The notes beneath the pieces are model-generated. The model had not been told where the DNA came from, ran no database searches, and saw only the letters and a program-made list of their open reading frames with translations. From Terriglobia bacterium (GTDB lineage: Bacteria > Acidobacteriota > Terriglobia > Terriglobales > Acidobacteriaceae), in contig JAIQGE010000013.1 of assembly GCA_020072815.1 (NCBI GenBank), positions 1 to 64,000 on the forward strand: 64,000 bases of DNA, given 5' to 3'. Positions 9,542-20,200 of the stretch are shown here, in pieces. A program made the position numbers and the translations under genes. Numbering within the stretch: the stretch's first letter is position 1; each line of letters opens with the position of its first letter.

Positions 9542-10362
9542 GGCCACCTCATGGGAATGCCTGCGGCCAGCAACGCTTTCTTGAGTTCGGCAATGGGATT
9601 CGCGCCGGACTGCTGCTTTGACGAGGGAAGATTTGGAAAATGAAAGATGGAAGCAGCCAGCGCAGCGTCAGCCTTGCCGGCGGTGAAGACTTCAATGAAA
9701 TGCTCTGCGTTGCCCGCGCCTCCGGAAGCGATCACCGGAATGGAAACCGTCCGGGCGACCGCAGCAGTGAGTTCGCAGTCAAAGCCCAGCCCAGTGCCGT
9801 CGCGGTCCATGGAGGTAAGAAGGATTTCGCCGGCCCCGTGCTCTTCGGCTTCCCGCGCCCACTGCAAGGCCTTGCGTCCTGTCGGTTTGCGTCCGCCGGC
9901 GACGAAGACTTCGGCCGCGTCCGGCGGGCCCGCGCCGCGCTTGGCGTCAATCGCTACGATCACCGCCTGCGAACCAAAGCGTCCGGCGATTTGCGTGATC
10001 AAGGCGGGATCGGCCACGGCGGCTGAGTTAACGCTGACTTTGTCAGCGCCGGCGTCAAAGACCTTGGCCGCGTCGTCCAGTGTGCGTATGCCGCCGCCCA
10101 CCGTGAACGGAATAAAGAGTTGCCGGGCGGCGCGGCTCACGGTGTCAAGGAGAGTTTTGCGGCCGCCGGAAGTCGCCGTGATATCGAGCATCACGATCTC
10201 GTCGGCGCCGGCGTCGGCGTGCATGCGGGCGAGCGCCGCGGGATCTCCGACATCGCGCAGTTGCTGAAACTGAATGCCTTTCACCACGCGTCCGGCATCC
10301 ACGTCCAGGCAGGCGATGATCCGCTTGGTGAGCCGGCCGTTTCTCGACGAATCAGAGGGCAC
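9535..10362 (-). CDS. hisF: Imidazole glycerol phosphate synthase, cyclase subunit
   Basis: HisF uses ammonia from HisH to turn PRFAR into imidazole glycerol phosphate and AICAR. The 275-residue product shows [16 protein letters not shown] with the catalytic Asp, [12 protein letters not shown], the second-Asp region [14 protein letters not shown], and [13 protein letters not shown]. It is somewhat longer than usual because of about 10 N-terminal residues and a C-terminal insert around [12 protein letters not shown]. It overlaps hisH by 11 bp upstream and hisA by 7 bp downstream. Confidence 0.94.
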   Translation of the reverse strand: MPSDSSRNGRLTKRIIACLDVDAGRVVKGIQFQQLRDVGDPAALARMHADAGADEIVMLDITATSGGRKTLLDTVSRAARQLFIPFTVGGGIRTLDDAAKVFDAGADKVSVNSAAVADPALITQIAGRFGSQAVIVAIDAKRGAGPPDAAEVFVAGGRKPTGRKALQWAREAEEHGAGEILLTSMDRDGTGLGFDCELTAAVARTVSIPVIASGGAGNAEHFIEVFTAGKADAALAASIFHFPNLPSSKQQSGANPIAELKKALLAAGIPMRWPC

Positions 10363-10939
10363 AGAAGTTCTCCAGGACCTTCAAGCCGGCGGCGCCTGAT
10401 TTTTCCGGATGAAACTGCACCCCGAATACGTTGTCGTGTTCCACAGCAGCAGAAAACTCGCCACCGTATTCGCTGGTGGCGACGGTGCCCTCCGTGACTG
10501 GCGCGCGATAGGAATGGGTGTAATAGACGAACGACCCGCTGGCGACTCCGCGCAGCAGGCGCGAGCCGTTGCGGACGTCAATCTGGTTCCAGCCCACGTG
10601 CGGCGACTTCACCGAAGCAGGGAAGCGTTCGCACTCGCCGGGGAATAGCTTGGCGCCGGGAGTCTCCGGCGATTCCGTGCTGCCGGCAAACAGCCACTGC
10701 ATGCCAACGCATATGCCCAGGAACGGCTTGCCTTGGGCGATGGCGTCCAGCACGGGCCGGCGCAGGTTCTGGTTCAGCAGCTTGCAACGGGAGAAATGCC
10801 CGACGCCGGGGACAATGATCTTTTCCGCCGCAGCGATGACCGCGGGATCGGCGGTGACTTGTGATTCCACGCCCAGATGCGTCAGGGCCTTTTTTACGGA
10901 GCTGATGTTGCCCGCGCCGTAGTCAACAATGGCGATCAT
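10352..10939 (-). CDS. hisH: Imidazole glycerol phosphate synthase, glutaminase subunit
   Basis: This is the class I glutamine amidotransferase partner of HisF. The 195-residue protein has [10 protein letters not shown], the nucleophile elbow [12 protein letters not shown] with the active Cys, and the His-Glu part of the triad in [11 protein letters not shown]. It overlaps hisB by 4 bp at its start and hisF by 11 bp at its end, fitting a translationally coupled HisH-HisF pair. Confidence 0.94.
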   Translation of the reverse strand: MIAIVDYGAGNISSVKKALTHLGVESQVTADPAVIAAAEKIIVPGVGHFSRCKLLNQNLRRPVLDAIAQGKPFLGICVGMQWLFAGSTESPETPGAKLFPGECERFPASVKSPHVGWNQIDVRNGSRLLRGVASGSFVYYTHSYRAPVTEGTVATSEYGGEFSAAVEHDNVFGVQFHPEKSGAAGLKVLENFCAL

Positions 10940-11523
10940 AGCAATCCCTTGGTGCTGGGAAGCATTTTGGCCAGTTGACGGTCGCGCGAGCAGGCCACGC
11001 GCACGGCGCGCGCGAAGGCTTTGAACAGGGCTTCGACTTTGTGGTGGTTGGAGCGGCCATACATGGTCTTGAGATGAACGTTGGCATGGGCGCCGCGGGC
11101 AAAACCTTCAAAGAAGTCGTGGACCAGTTCAGATTGCAGGTCGCCAACCTTGGTGGAACGGACCCCGGTCTGGATGACCCAGGCGGCGCGTCCGCTGAAG
11201 TCCACGGCGGCGATTCCCAGAGTTTCGTCCATGGGCATCAGGAAATATCCGGCGCGCATGATCCCCCGTTTGTTGCCTAATGCCGAATGAAAAGCTTCGC
11301 CCAGGGCGATGCCCACGTCTTCCACGGTGTGGTGCTGGTCCACGTCCAGGTCGCCCTTGGCGCGCAGCTTCAGGTCGAAGGCGCCGTGGCGGGCAAAAAG
11401 CTCCAGCATGTGGTCGAGAAAGCGGATGCCGGTGGCAACGTCATAGCGTCCCTGGCCTTCAATGGTGAGCGCCAATTCGATGTCCGTCTCCGTGGTGGAG
11501 CGGTGAAGCTTGGCCTTTCTCAC
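10936..11523 (-). CDS. hisB: Imidazoleglycerol-phosphate dehydratase
   Basis: The product dehydrates IGP to imidazole acetol phosphate. The 195-residue monofunctional enzyme has the metal-binding motifs [32 protein letters not shown] and [15 protein letters not shown]. No histidinol-phosphatase domain is fused, unlike E. coli HisB, so that activity must come from another gene outside this window. It overlaps hisC and hisH by 4 bp each. Confidence 0.94.
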   Translation of the reverse strand: MRKAKLHRSTTETDIELALTIEGQGRYDVATGIRFLDHMLELFARHGAFDLKLRAKGDLDVDQHHTVEDVGIALGEAFHSALGNKRGIMRAGYFLMPMDETLGIAAVDFSGRAAWVIQTGVRSTKVGDLQSELVHDFFEGFARGAHANVHLKTMYGRSNHHKVEALFKAFARAVRVACSRDRQLAKMLPSTKGLL

Positions 11524-12683
11524 GGCTCAGCCTCAGGCGCGGCTTCAGGCCCAGGGGTAGCCTGCGGCTCGGTCGTGGATTCGGAGGCGGGTGTGGACTC
11601 GGTCTCGGGAGCGGCCTGCAATTCGGGATGCTCAACGGCGGTGATGCGCGAAGTAATTTCCTTGAGCAGGTAGAGCACGTGCTCCATTTCCTTCTGCGTG
11701 CCAATGGAGATGCGGACGCAGCCTTCGCAGTCCGGGCGGTCGCGCAGGGAGACGCCGCATTCCAGCATGGTCTCCAGAATGGCGGCTTTGTGTTCGCCCA
11801 AGCGGCAGAGAACAAAGTTGCCCTGGCTGGGCCAGCACTTGAAGCCGAGTTCCTCCAGTTGTTTCTGCGTCCACTCGCGGGTTTCGCGCACCTGCTTGAC
11901 GTAGTCGGCGACAAACTGCCGGTCAGTGACGGCTTCCCGCAGGCACTCCAGTGCGCAGGCGTTCACGTTGAAGGGCGGGCACATCCGCCGCAGCACGCCG
12001 ATGTGTTCATGCGCGCCGGCCAGGACCCCCAGCCGCATTCCCGCCATGCCGAACGCCTTGGAAAACGTCCGCAGGACAAAAATATTCTTGATCTTGCCCA
12101 CCTGGTCGAGCACGCTCTGGCCGCAAAATTCGAAATAGGCTTCATCCACCAGGATGGCGGCGTCGGGCGCAGACGTAGCGATTCGAACAATGGCGAATTT
12201 GTTCACCGTGACGCCGGTGGGATTGTTCGGGTTGGTGATAAAGATGATGCGGGTCTTGGGCGTGACTGCCTGGATTACTTCTTCCACAGGAAAAGCGAAG
12301 TCCTCTCCGGCGGGTATGCGGACTACGTTGGCGCCCGCAGCCCGGGCGAGGACTTCATACATGGCGAATGTGGGCGGAACGATGATGACGTCATCGCCGG
12401 TTTCCAGATAGCCGCGGCACACCAGATCAATGCCTTCGTCGGCGCCATTGGTGAGGATGACCTGGGACGCGCCCACGCCAAGAAACGCGGCGACAAGTTT
12501 TTCTCCGGGCTCACGCGGAGGATAAAGCGCCAGCTTCTTGGCGTCCATGGATTGCAGCCTGGCGAGCACCCGCGGAGAACAGCCGGTGGTGCTCTCATTC
12601 ATGTCCAAACGCAATTTGACCTCAGAGCCCAGCGGGGAATGATATTCGCGGATTTCCAGGAGACATTTTCGGGGCTTAAGCAA
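11520..12683 (-). CDS. hisC: Histidinol-phosphate aminotransferase
   Basis: This fold-type I PLP enzyme transaminates imidazole acetol phosphate. Of its 387 residues, the first 350 are the enzyme: [28 protein letters not shown], and the PLP-lysine motif [13 protein letters not shown]. The last 35 or so residues are a low-complexity tail of Pro, Glu, Ala, Thr and Ser beyond the usual family end. The gene overlaps hisD by 8 bp and hisB by 4 bp. Confidence 0.93.
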   Translation of the reverse strand: MLKPRKCLLEIREYHSPLGSEVKLRLDMNESTTGCSPRVLARLQSMDAKKLALYPPREPGEKLVAAFLGVGASQVILTNGADEGIDLVCRGYLETGDDVIIVPPTFAMYEVLARAAGANVVRIPAGEDFAFPVEEVIQAVTPKTRIIFITNPNNPTGVTVNKFAIVRIATSAPDAAILVDEAYFEFCGQSVLDQVGKIKNIFVLRTFSKAFGMAGMRLGVLAGAHEHIGVLRRMCPPFNVNACALECLREAVTDRQFVADYVKQVRETREWTQKQLEELGFKCWPSQGNFVLCRLGEHKAAILETMLECGVSLRDRPDCEGCVRISIGTQKEMEHVLYLLKEITSRITAVEHPELQAAPETESTPASESTTEPQATPGPEAAPEAEP

Positions 12684-13929
12684 TCGGGCACCTCACTCGG
12701 ATGGATTCGGCATGGGCGGCGAGCCCTTCGGCTCCGGCAAGCGTGATCACGGCGGGAGCAATGCGCTCCAGGCCGTCACGCGAAAGCTGCTGTACAGAGA
12801 TGATTTTCACAAAGTCCAGGACGCTGAGCCCGCCGCGCGAGCGGGCCATGGCCCCGGTGGGCAGAACATGGTTGGGCCCGGAAGCATAGTCGCCGGCAGC
12901 CTGCGGGGAATAGTCGCCGATGAAAATTGACCCGGCATTGCGGATGGCGGGCAGGTCCTCTTCATTCACCGTGATGTGCTCCGCTGCGATGCGGTTGGCG
13001 AAGTCCACAGCCTGGGTGTGCGAGGCGGCCAGAAGGACAGCGCCGTTCTCCTTTAAAGATGTTCGCGCAATGGCGTTGCCGGCTGCGGCGGAAACAACTT
13101 CGCGCGCGACGGCAGCAGCAAGCTCGGAAGACGACGTCACAAATACCGCCAGCGCGTCAGGATCATGTTCCGCCTGAGCCACCAGATCAGCGGCGATGAA
13201 GCGGGCTTCGCCGTGATCGGCGAGAACGACCACTTCGGTCGGGCCGGCAAGAAAATCAATGCTGCAATCGAAAGCCACCATCTTCTTGGCAGCGGTGACA
13301 AAGAGATTGCCGGGGCCGACGATTTTGTCCACGCGCGGGACGGATTTGGTCCCGTAAGCGAGCGCGGCAACGGCTTGCGCGCCGCCGATGCGATAGAACT
13401 CGTCGATTCCCAGAAAATGCGCGCAGGCCAGAGTCTCAGGCGCGGGTCGCGGAGATACCACGCGGATGCTTTGCACGCCGGCCACCTGCGCGGGAATCAC
13501 GGTCATGAGAACAGTGGAGGGAAGCGGGTAGCGTCCGCCGGGCACATAACATCCGGCTGACTCCAGCGGCCGCACCACTTGCCCGACCCGGATGCCTTCC
13601 AGCGGAGTCTGCCGCCATTCATGGGGTTTCTGCCACTCGCAATAGCGGCGAATGTTTTCCGCGGCAACCTTCAAGGCTTGCTTGAAGTCCTGGGAAACCG
13701 CATTCCATGCCTGTTCAAGTTCTACTTGAGGTACGCGCAGCGGCTGCCGCGGACGAAGGCCGTCCCATTTTTCGGCGTAGCGGCGCAAGGCGCGGTCGCC
13801 ATTCTTGCGAACATCGGTGACGATGCGGCGCACGGCCTTTTCCACGCGCGCCAGGTCACTGGCTCCGCGCTGCTCCAGCTTGCGGACGAAGGCTTCCGCG
13901 CCGCGGCCTTGCAGAACGCGGAAGCGCAT
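12676..13929 (-). CDS. hisD: Histidinol dehydrogenase
   Basis: HisD performs the last two oxidations, histidinol to histidine, with NAD and zinc. The 417-residue product contains [49 protein letters not shown] and the catalytic [19 protein letters not shown]. Length is normal. The start shares one base with the hisG stop. Confidence 0.95.
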   Translation of the reverse strand: MRFRVLQGRGAEAFVRKLEQRGASDLARVEKAVRRIVTDVRKNGDRALRRYAEKWDGLRPRQPLRVPQVELEQAWNAVSQDFKQALKVAAENIRRYCEWQKPHEWRQTPLEGIRVGQVVRPLESAGCYVPGGRYPLPSTVLMTVIPAQVAGVQSIRVVSPRPAPETLACAHFLGIDEFYRIGGAQAVAALAYGTKSVPRVDKIVGPGNLFVTAAKKMVAFDCSIDFLAGPTEVVVLADHGEARFIAADLVAQAEHDPDALAVFVTSSSELAAAVAREVVSAAAGNAIARTSLKENGAVLLAASHTQAVDFANRIAAEHITVNEEDLPAIRNAGSIFIGDYSPQAAGDYASGPNHVLPTGAMARSRGGLSVLDFVKIISVQQLSRDGLERIAPAVITLAGAEGLAAHAESIRVRCPIA

Positions 13930-14798
13930 TACACAACCACCTTGTTTAACGGGTACTCCACGATTCCTTCCGCCCGCGCGGCCTTGAGCTGCGGCATGAT
14001 CCTCCAGGCTGTGGTCTCTTCAATGATTGTATTCACGGCGACCCAATTTTCGTCACTGAGTTGGGAGATGGTGGGTTTCTGCAACGCCGGCAATACCGCC
14101 AGCACCGCGGGCAGGTCGGCCTTGCGGACGTTGAGCATCAGGCCGACGCGGCCCTGGGCGTAGATGGCGCCGCGGAGCATGAGGCTGAGATTTTCAATCT
14201 TGTTGCGCTTTTCTTTGTTGTCCCACGCCTGCTTGTTGGCGATGAGCTGCGTCCATGATTCCATGACGGTTTCCATAATGCGCAGTCGGTTGGCGCGGAG
14301 AGAACTGCCGGTTTCGGTGATTTCCACGATGGCGTCGGCCATCATCGGCGGCTTGACTTCCGTGGCGCCCCAGGAGAAATCCACTTGCACGGGGACCTTG
14401 CGGGCGGCAAAGTAATTGCGGGTCACGTTGACCAGTTCGGTGGCGACAATCTTTCCTGCCAGGTCTTCGGCTTTCTGAAACGGAGAATCTTCGGGCACAG
14501 CGAGCACCCAGCGGACTTTGCCCAGGCTCTGCTTGGCATACACCAGATCAGCAGCGGCAACCACATCCAGGCCGCTTTCCACCACCCAATCCTTGCCGGT
14601 GAGGCCGCAATCGAGCACCCCGTGCTCCACGTAGCGCGCCATTTCCTGCGCGCGGATCAGCATGCATTCGATCTCAGGATCGTCGGTGCCGGCGAAGTAC
14701 GAGCGGCTGCTGGTGTAAACGGTAAGCCCGGCGCGCTTGAGCAAGGCGATGGTGGAATCCTGCAGGCTGCCCTTGGGAACGCCAACGCGCAGCTTCAT
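13929..14798 (-). CDS. hisG: ATP phosphoribosyltransferase, long form
   Basis: HisG catalyses the first committed step, ATP plus PRPP to PR-ATP. From ATG 14798 the protein has 289 residues and begins [15 protein letters not shown]. Length and the C-terminal segment ([17 protein letters not shown]) match the long, HisZ-independent form with its own histidine-binding regulatory domain. The frame stays open 15 codons upstream, but ATG 14798 forms a typical ATGA overlap with the hisI stop. Feedback inhibition by histidine is expected from the family, not visible here. Confidence 0.94.
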   Translation of the reverse strand: MKLRVGVPKGSLQDSTIALLKRAGLTVYTSSRSYFAGTDDPEIECMLIRAQEMARYVEHGVLDCGLTGKDWVVESGLDVVAAADLVYAKQSLGKVRWVLAVPEDSPFQKAEDLAGKIVATELVNVTRNYFAARKVPVQVDFSWGATEVKPPMMADAIVEITETGSSLRANRLRIMETVMESWTQLIANKQAWDNKEKRNKIENLSLMLRGAIYAQGRVGLMLNVRKADLPAVLAVLPALQKPTISQLSDENWVAVNTIIEETTAWRIMPQLKAARAEGIVEYPLNKVVV

Positions 14799-15136
14799 TG
14801 CCGCACCTCCGGCGTCTTCACCGCCAGCGGCTCGGTGAAGCACGATTTTGTGCCGGTGTGGCAGACCAGGCCATCGCCTTCCACAAACACGCGGAAGAGG
14901 AGCGTGTCGCGGTCACAATCGGTCATGGCGGAGAGCACGCGCAGGCGATTGCCGGACGTCTCGCCTTTCATCCACAGCTTCTGCCGGGTGCGGGAATAAA
15001 AGGTGACATAGCCGGTTTCGGCGGTCTTGCTCCAGGCCTCGGCGTTCATGAAGCCGACCATCAGCACTTCGCCGGTCGAGTCTTCCTGAACGATGGCCGG
15101 AGCCAAGCCGTCCATTTTGTCAAAGTCAATCTGCAT
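14795..15136 (-). CDS. hisI: Phosphoribosyl-AMP cyclohydrolase
   Basis: This is the first structural gene of the his operon. The 113-residue zinc enzyme hydrolyses [38 protein letters not shown], the DCDRDTLLF metal region and CHTGTKSCF are all conserved. ATG 15136 is preceded by GAGAGGGAC at good spacing and starts at the family N-terminus, although the frame extends 32 codons further up through the attenuator. HisE is not fused and no hisE is present in the window. Confidence 0.93.
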   Translation of the reverse strand: MQIDFDKMDGLAPAIVQEDSTGEVLMVGFMNAEAWSKTAETGYVTFYSRTRQKLWMKGETSGNRLRVLSAMTDCDRDTLLFRVFVEGDGLVCHTGTKSCFTEPLAVKTPEVRQ

Positions 15137-15184
15137 AAGTCCCTCTCGCAGGCCATTCAAGTTTAGGGCAAAAACCGCGCACAA

Positions 15185-15229
15185 CAAAAAAGAGCCCGCC
15201 GATTTTTGTGTTTCGCGCCGGCGGGCTCT
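15185..15229 (-). terminator. Rho-independent terminator / probable his attenuator
   Basis: A perfect 11-bp stem pairs AGAGCCCGCCG (15191-15201) with CGGCGGGCTCT (15219-15229) around a 17-nt loop. On the minus strand it is followed by a run of six or seven T residues. It lies between the histidine-rich leader ORF and hisI, about 50 nt before the hisI start, where a transcription attenuator belongs. I did not resolve the competing antiterminator. Confidence 0.85.
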
Positions 15230-15251
15230 CAATTTCTTATGATTGCTTGAG

Positions 15252-15338
15252 TTAGCTGCTGCAGGCCGCTGCTGACACGTTCGCCGCGTGATGATGATGG
15301 TGGCGGTGATGCGTCCGGCAGGGCATTTCGTTGTTCAT
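15252..15338 (-). CDS. hisL: his operon leader peptide
   Basis: A 28-codon ORF from ATG 15338 to TAA 15252 encodes MNNEMPCRT, then HHRHHHHH, then [11 protein letters not shown]. Seven of eight consecutive codons specify histidine. An alternative internal ATG at 15326 gives 24 residues. It is followed at once by a Rho-independent terminator and then hisI, the classic attenuation layout: ribosome stalling at His codons under histidine shortage would favour read-through. The function is inferred; composition, order and promoter are directly visible. Confidence 0.82.
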   Translation of the reverse strand: MNNEMPCRTHHRHHHHHAANVSAAACSS

Positions 15339-15365
15339 CGTAGCCAACGGGCCTTTGTCTGTCAA
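15337..15365 (-). promoter_or_regulatory. Sigma70-like promoter of the his operon
   Basis: On the minus strand TTGACA (15365-15360) is followed after exactly 17 bp by TACGAT (15342-15337). The expected start of transcription is near 15330. The -10 box overlaps the first leader ATG (15338-15336). If this promoter is used, the leader peptide would therefore start at ATG 15326, almost at the mRNA 5' end. Confidence 0.7.
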
Positions 15366-15386
15366 ATGAAAACCTGAGCTGCCGAT

Positions 15387-15680
15387 CTAAGAAGCCAGCG
15401 CGCGATTCGCCATCGGTTCCGCTTCCGGGACGACGATACAGACCGAAGGATTGGATTCACGGAGGAGGCTGATGAAGCTCCGGCCGTAGAGGGTGGTCAT
15501 GCTGGCGGCCACGACAATGATAGAAGGCTGGTACTTCTTGGCCATCTCCAGCGCTCCGGTCTGCGATCGCGCGACCAGGATCTGGGTTGGCTGGCTGCCA
15601 ACCAGACGAAGGGCAAAGTCGAACAACGCAGGGCTGTGATCGTGCACGATAAGCAGGCGTTTTTGCGGAAGCAGCAGCAT
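15387..15680 (-). CDS. Small receiver-like protein, degenerate
   Basis: The 97-residue product from ATG 15680 starts MLLLPQKRLLIVHDHSPALF and continues QILVARSQTGALEMAKKYQPSIIVVAASMT. This has the alternating hydrophobic pattern of a CheY-like receiver. The acidic pair after strand 1 is reduced to HDH and the phospho-acceptor Asp is replaced in IIVVAAS, so phosphorylation is unlikely. A GTG at 15731 would extend it by 17 residues. It is divergent from the MATE gene. Assignment is tentative. Confidence 0.5.
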   Translation of the reverse strand: MLLLPQKRLLIVHDHSPALFDFALRLVGSQPTQILVARSQTGALEMAKKYQPSIIVVAASMTTLYGRSFISLLRESNPSVCIVVPEAEPMANRALAS

Positions 15681-15798
15681 ATCTAGCCAATGTATTTCCC
15701 AGTCGCCGGCCTGGTCTGTGAGATTTGTCACAGGTCTTTACCGGGGAGGCAGCGGCCCCAACCCTTGATCGGCCGCGCGGGTGTGCTTAAATCAATAG

Positions 15799-17190
15799 AT
15801 GCTGCACGTTCGCGAAATTCGCCAGGAGTTCGGTCCCATGCTGCGTCTGGCGGCGCCCATGGCGCTGACTGAACTGGGCTGGCTGACCATGGCGTTCATT
15901 GACACCGTGATGGTGGGGCGGCTGCCGGACAGCGCGACGGCCATCGGTGCGGTCAGCCTGGGCAGCACGCTGTTTTACACCATTGGCATCTTCGGCAGCG
16001 GCATCATGCTGGGCCTGGACACGCTGGTGGCCCAGGCTTACGGCGCAGGCAATCTGGAAGAATGCCATCACACCCTGTGGAACGCGCTCTACCTGGCGGG
16101 CATGATTTCCCCGCTGGTGATGGGCGCGGCGCTGCTGTGTGTGCCGTTTTTTCCTTATTTCGGACTGGCGCCGGCGCTGGTGGCGCAGACCGTCCCGTTC
16201 CTGAAAGCGCTGGTGTGGAGCACGTTTCCACTGGCGCTGTACTTTGTGTTTCGCCGCTATTTGCAGGCCATGGGAATCGTGAAGCCGGTGGTCTTCACGC
16301 TGATCTCGGCGAACCTGGTTAACCTGGCGGGAAACTGGGCGCTGGTCTACGGCCACTTGGGACTCCCGCGCATGGGCGTGGTGGGCGCAGGCTGGGCGAC
16401 GTGCGCTTCGCGCGCGTACATGGCCGCGGCGCTGGCTGTGGCCGTGGTGTACTACGACCGCAAGCGCAACAGCGGATTCTGGCTGGCATCGCGACGGCTG
16501 GAGCTGAGACGGCTTCGCCTGATTCTGCACCTGGGATTCCCGGCGGCGCTGCAGCTCCTGATGGAGATTGGCGCATTCATGTTTGCCACCTTCCTGATCG
16601 GCCAACTCGGGCCGATACAGCTCGCCGGGCACCAGATCGCGCTGAATGTCGCCAGTTTCACCTACATGGTGCCTCTGGGGATCGGTGGCGCGGCCGCGAT
16701 CCGCGTGGGATACGCCATTGGCGCGCGCGACGTTGCCGGCGCAGCCCGCGCAGGGTGGACTGCGTTGTTCTTGGGCGTTTGTTTTATGTCTTGCGCCGGC
16801 TTAGGGTTGCTGCTTTTTTCCCATCCGATTGCGCGAATTTATTCGCCGCAAATCCAGGTCGTGAACGCCGGCGCGACTCTGCTGCTGGTGGCGGCGGTGT
16901 TCCAGTTGTTCGATGGTCTGCAAGTGGTGGCCACGGGCGCTCTCCGCGGCGCCGGTAACACGCGCACGCCTTTTCTGGCGAACCTGGTGGGCTACTGGGC
17001 CATCGGGCTGCCGCTGGGCGGCTGGCTGTGTTTCAAGATGAAGCTGGGCGCATTGGGGATGTGGATCGGGCTGTGCCTGGCGTTGGTCCTGATTGGCAGC
17101 GTGCTGGCGTTGGTCTGGCAGTTGACCATCAAGAACATGTCTGCTCCTGACGGTCCTGCGGCGGAGCTGGATCCAAGTCCGGAGCAATAA
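15799..17190 (+). CDS. MATE-family multidrug/cation efflux transporter
   Basis: This 463-residue inner-membrane protein has about 12 hydrophobic segments in two homologous halves. It has the N-terminal signature of the family (PMALTELGWLTMAFIDTVMV, then SLGSTLFYTIGIFGSG and LDTLVAQAYGAG) and the second-half counterpart (GGAAAIRVGYAIGARD). NorM-like proteins export drugs or metabolites against Na+ or H+; the substrate cannot be predicted. A bidirectional terminator follows and separates it from the convergent TonB receptor. Confidence 0.9.
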   Translation: MLHVREIRQEFGPMLRLAAPMALTELGWLTMAFIDTVMVGRLPDSATAIGAVSLGSTLFYTIGIFGSGIMLGLDTLVAQAYGAGNLEECHHTLWNALYLAGMISPLVMGAALLCVPFFPYFGLAPALVAQTVPFLKALVWSTFPLALYFVFRRYLQAMGIVKPVVFTLISANLVNLAGNWALVYGHLGLPRMGVVGAGWATCASRAYMAAALAVAVVYYDRKRNSGFWLASRRLELRRLRLILHLGFPAALQLLMEIGAFMFATFLIGQLGPIQLAGHQIALNVASFTYMVPLGIGGAAAIRVGYAIGARDVAGAARAGWTALFLGVCFMSCAGLGLLLFSHPIARIYSPQIQVVNAGATLLLVAAVFQLFDGLQVVATGALRGAGNTRTPFLANLVGYWAIGLPLGGWLCFKMKLGALGMWIGLCLALVLIGSVLALVWQLTIKNMSAPDGPAAELDPSPEQ

Positions 17191-17192
17191 GG

Positions 17193-17216
17193 AAGGCGGG
17201 TCCGGAGACCCGCCTT
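17193..17216. terminator. Bidirectional Rho-independent terminator
   Basis: AAGGCGGGTC-CGGA-GACCCGCCTT forms a perfect 10-bp stem with a 4-nt loop between the convergent stops of the MATE gene and the TonB receptor. Confidence 0.8.
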
Positions 17217-17236
17217 TCAGGTTAAACGCGCGTTGC

Positions 17237-20200
17237 TTAGAAGCGCGCGTGGAATGAGAGTTGCAGTTTCCTCGGACCGATGCTGCCATCCACCGACGCC
17301 GGATCGCCGAGCAGCCCGAACTTCGGATTAGTAAAGTCCGAACTGACTTTGCCGCTCCGCAGGTCCTGGATCTTCAGGATCTGGCCGCTGTTGCCGGCGA
17401 AGGTGCCATTGGTTCGCTGGCAGTTGGTGCAATTCGGATCGAGCGATAACGGCAGGAGCGTGAGCACGTCATTGCTGTTGAAGGACGCCCAGTTGCTATG
17501 GTTGAAAACGTTGAAGGCGTCAAACCGCAACTCCAGCTTCACGTTTTCGTACCTGGGCATGGTGAATGATTTGTGTACCGAGGAGTCAAACCTGACGAAG
17601 GCCGATCCCCGTCCTGCATTCCGTTCCAGGCTGCCGTTGGCCAGCTTGAAGTCAACAACATCAGACGGGTTGAGAGCATCCACGGGACCAAATGGCGAGG
17701 CTGAGGCCGGCGCCAGGAACGTGTTCTGCAGTGAATTGCAGAACGCTGCTGGATTGCCGCCGGCGATGCAGGCTGCAACTCCACCAGGACCAATGTTCCC
17801 GATGCTGCCGAAAGCGGAACCGATGCCGGCCACTGAGATGGTGCCGTCAGACAGCACGTTAGGCCGTTGTTGGGTTTCGCTACCGGCGCCGAAGAAACGG
17901 CTGCCGTTGGCGAAGGACGAGTCGCCGGTGGATAGCGGATAAGGCCGCCCGGACTGGAGCTGGCCAACCCAGCTCAGACCCAGGTTGTTGCCCACCCATC
18001 CCATGAACTGATTGGTGAACATCTTGCCGGAATCCAGCACCACTCCCATATTCACGGCGTGGCGAACGTCGTTATAGGCCGGCCCCATCTCCGCGCCGAT
18101 ATTGCGGAAATCGCCGGGCTCAGAGATGCCAAAGAAGTCCTCTGAAGAAGCGAGGGCGTGGGACCAAGTGTAGCTGGCGTTGAACTGAATATGGTTGGAC
18201 AGCATCTTGTTGGCGCTGACCACCAGGCCGTTGTAATGCGAGGTGCGGGAGTTCTCGTTGGTGCGGATAGCTCCGAACCGGGGGTTCGGCCGATCACCAT
18301 AGAAGAAGAATCCCGGGTGTGCAGGATCAGGAAGGACCGGAGGAGCATTGGTATCGCGCTCGCCGAATAGGCCGAAACCCCATTGACCGATGTACTGGAT
18401 TTCGCCCTTAAAGGTTTTGGTGAACTGGTGCTCGATGCCAAAGTTGGCCATGCGGACTTCTGGATTCCGCAGATGGTCAGAAATGGGACGGATGCGCCCA
18501 AAGTTTGTGGGGTTGGCAGGAGCAAAGGCGGCCAACGCTCCGGCCGGTGGTGTGCCGGGGAAAGCTGCAAAGATTGCTGCCCTTTGTGCCGCCAATGGAT
18601 CCGGCCCCACAACGGTCCTGGGAATGGTCACCGTAAACAGCGTAGTGCCGTCAAAGTTGAGCGAGTCGAGGACCACGTTGTTAAAAGCCAGCATGGTAGT
18701 CTCGGCGAACCCTGCGTGGATCAAGGTCTTGTCCCCAACAGCATAGGTGAAGCCCAGGCGGGGTTGCCAGTTGTTCTTATCAGAACTGCAGGCAGGGATC
18801 AGACCGTTGCCCATCAGGCAGGTGCCGTTGGGGCCGGGGATTTTTCCGCCCTTGAACGCGCCTGCTTCGTAGTCGTAACGCACGCCGTAGTTCACGGTCA
18901 GCTTCTTGCCGAGCTTCCAGGTATCCTGAAAATAGAAGCCATAAATATTGTCCTTGGACGTGACCTCGCCCGGACCAAAAGCGATGGTAAAGCTTTCAGG
19001 CGTGTCGGGACCGTTGGTGTTGCTGTTCTGGAACTGCCCGAAGTGGAATTGCGGAAAGAGCGAGTTCCAGGGGTAGTAGCTGATGTTGAACCCGGTCTTC
19101 CAGGTGTGCTTGCCGCGGGTCCAAGTGACGTTGTCAATGTATTGATACCGCTTCTGCAATCCGCCCTGGGGGCAACAGAAGTCGGCGCCTGTTTGCGTGC
19201 CGTCCGCGTGTATGACTCCCGGCTGGTCGGTGGCGTCCGAGGTGGTCGTCACAAAACGGTAGAACACGAACCGTGCTTCGTTCACCAGGGTTGGCGTCAA
19301 GGAAGAAACCAGGCCCAGGTTGAGGCTGGCGTTGTTGATCGTGCTGCTGGTGAGGTCATCGGGAGTGACGTTGAGTCCGGTCTGCACGATGACGTTGCTG
19401 GTCCGGAAGCGGTCTACGGCGTAGCGCGCCGTGAAGTCATGGTTTTGTGAGATTTTGTATTCAACTTTGCCGGAATAGAGCAGGTTGTTATTGGGCGACT
19501 GTACGGTCACGGCGGGCTGGCCCAGGGAGGCAAACGGGGTCAGCGTCAGGGGAACGCCCTGGCCGCTCTTTTCAAAGCTGGTGAACCAGAACAGCTTGTT
19601 CTTCTGGAAAGGACCACCAACCGTGAAACCGTATTCCTTGCGATGGAAGGGAGCGCGGTCGCAACCTTCCAGGCTGGTCAGGGTCGCGCCGGTAAAATCC
19701 CCGTCTGGGCAGTGTGGCTGAGTGCTTGAGGGGACCGATCGAGGAAGCGCATTTGCAAACAAGCTATCTTTGTAAAACGGATCAGAAGCCGACAAATTGC
19801 GTCCGCGGAAGTACATATGGCCTTCACCGTGCACCTGGTTCGTGCCTGACTTGGTGACCACGTTCATGACCAGGCCGCTGGCTTGCCCGTACTCGGCGTT
19901 GTAATTGTTGGTGATGACCTGGAATTCCTGGACTTCATCAATGGATGCGCCGGTGCTGTCACGTCCGGAAACCAACTGGTCCGTGATGTTGGCGCCGTCA
20001 ACGTTGTAAAGATTGCCGCGGTTATTAATCGAGCCGGGAGCAATCAGGTCCGTGGTCAGGCCGCTGGTATCCGCCTTTACGCCGGGTGCGGTCAATGCCA
20101 ACTGGGCATAATCATTCACCACCCCACCGGCGCCGCCCAGCGTTGGCAACCGCTCCATATCCATGCTGGTTACGGAGCTGGATACGTCGGTCTTGGTGGT

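Noticed and set aside
18383-19450. 355-codon plus-strand frame
   Set aside because: Antisense of the TonB receptor; no recognisable domain and no ribosome site.
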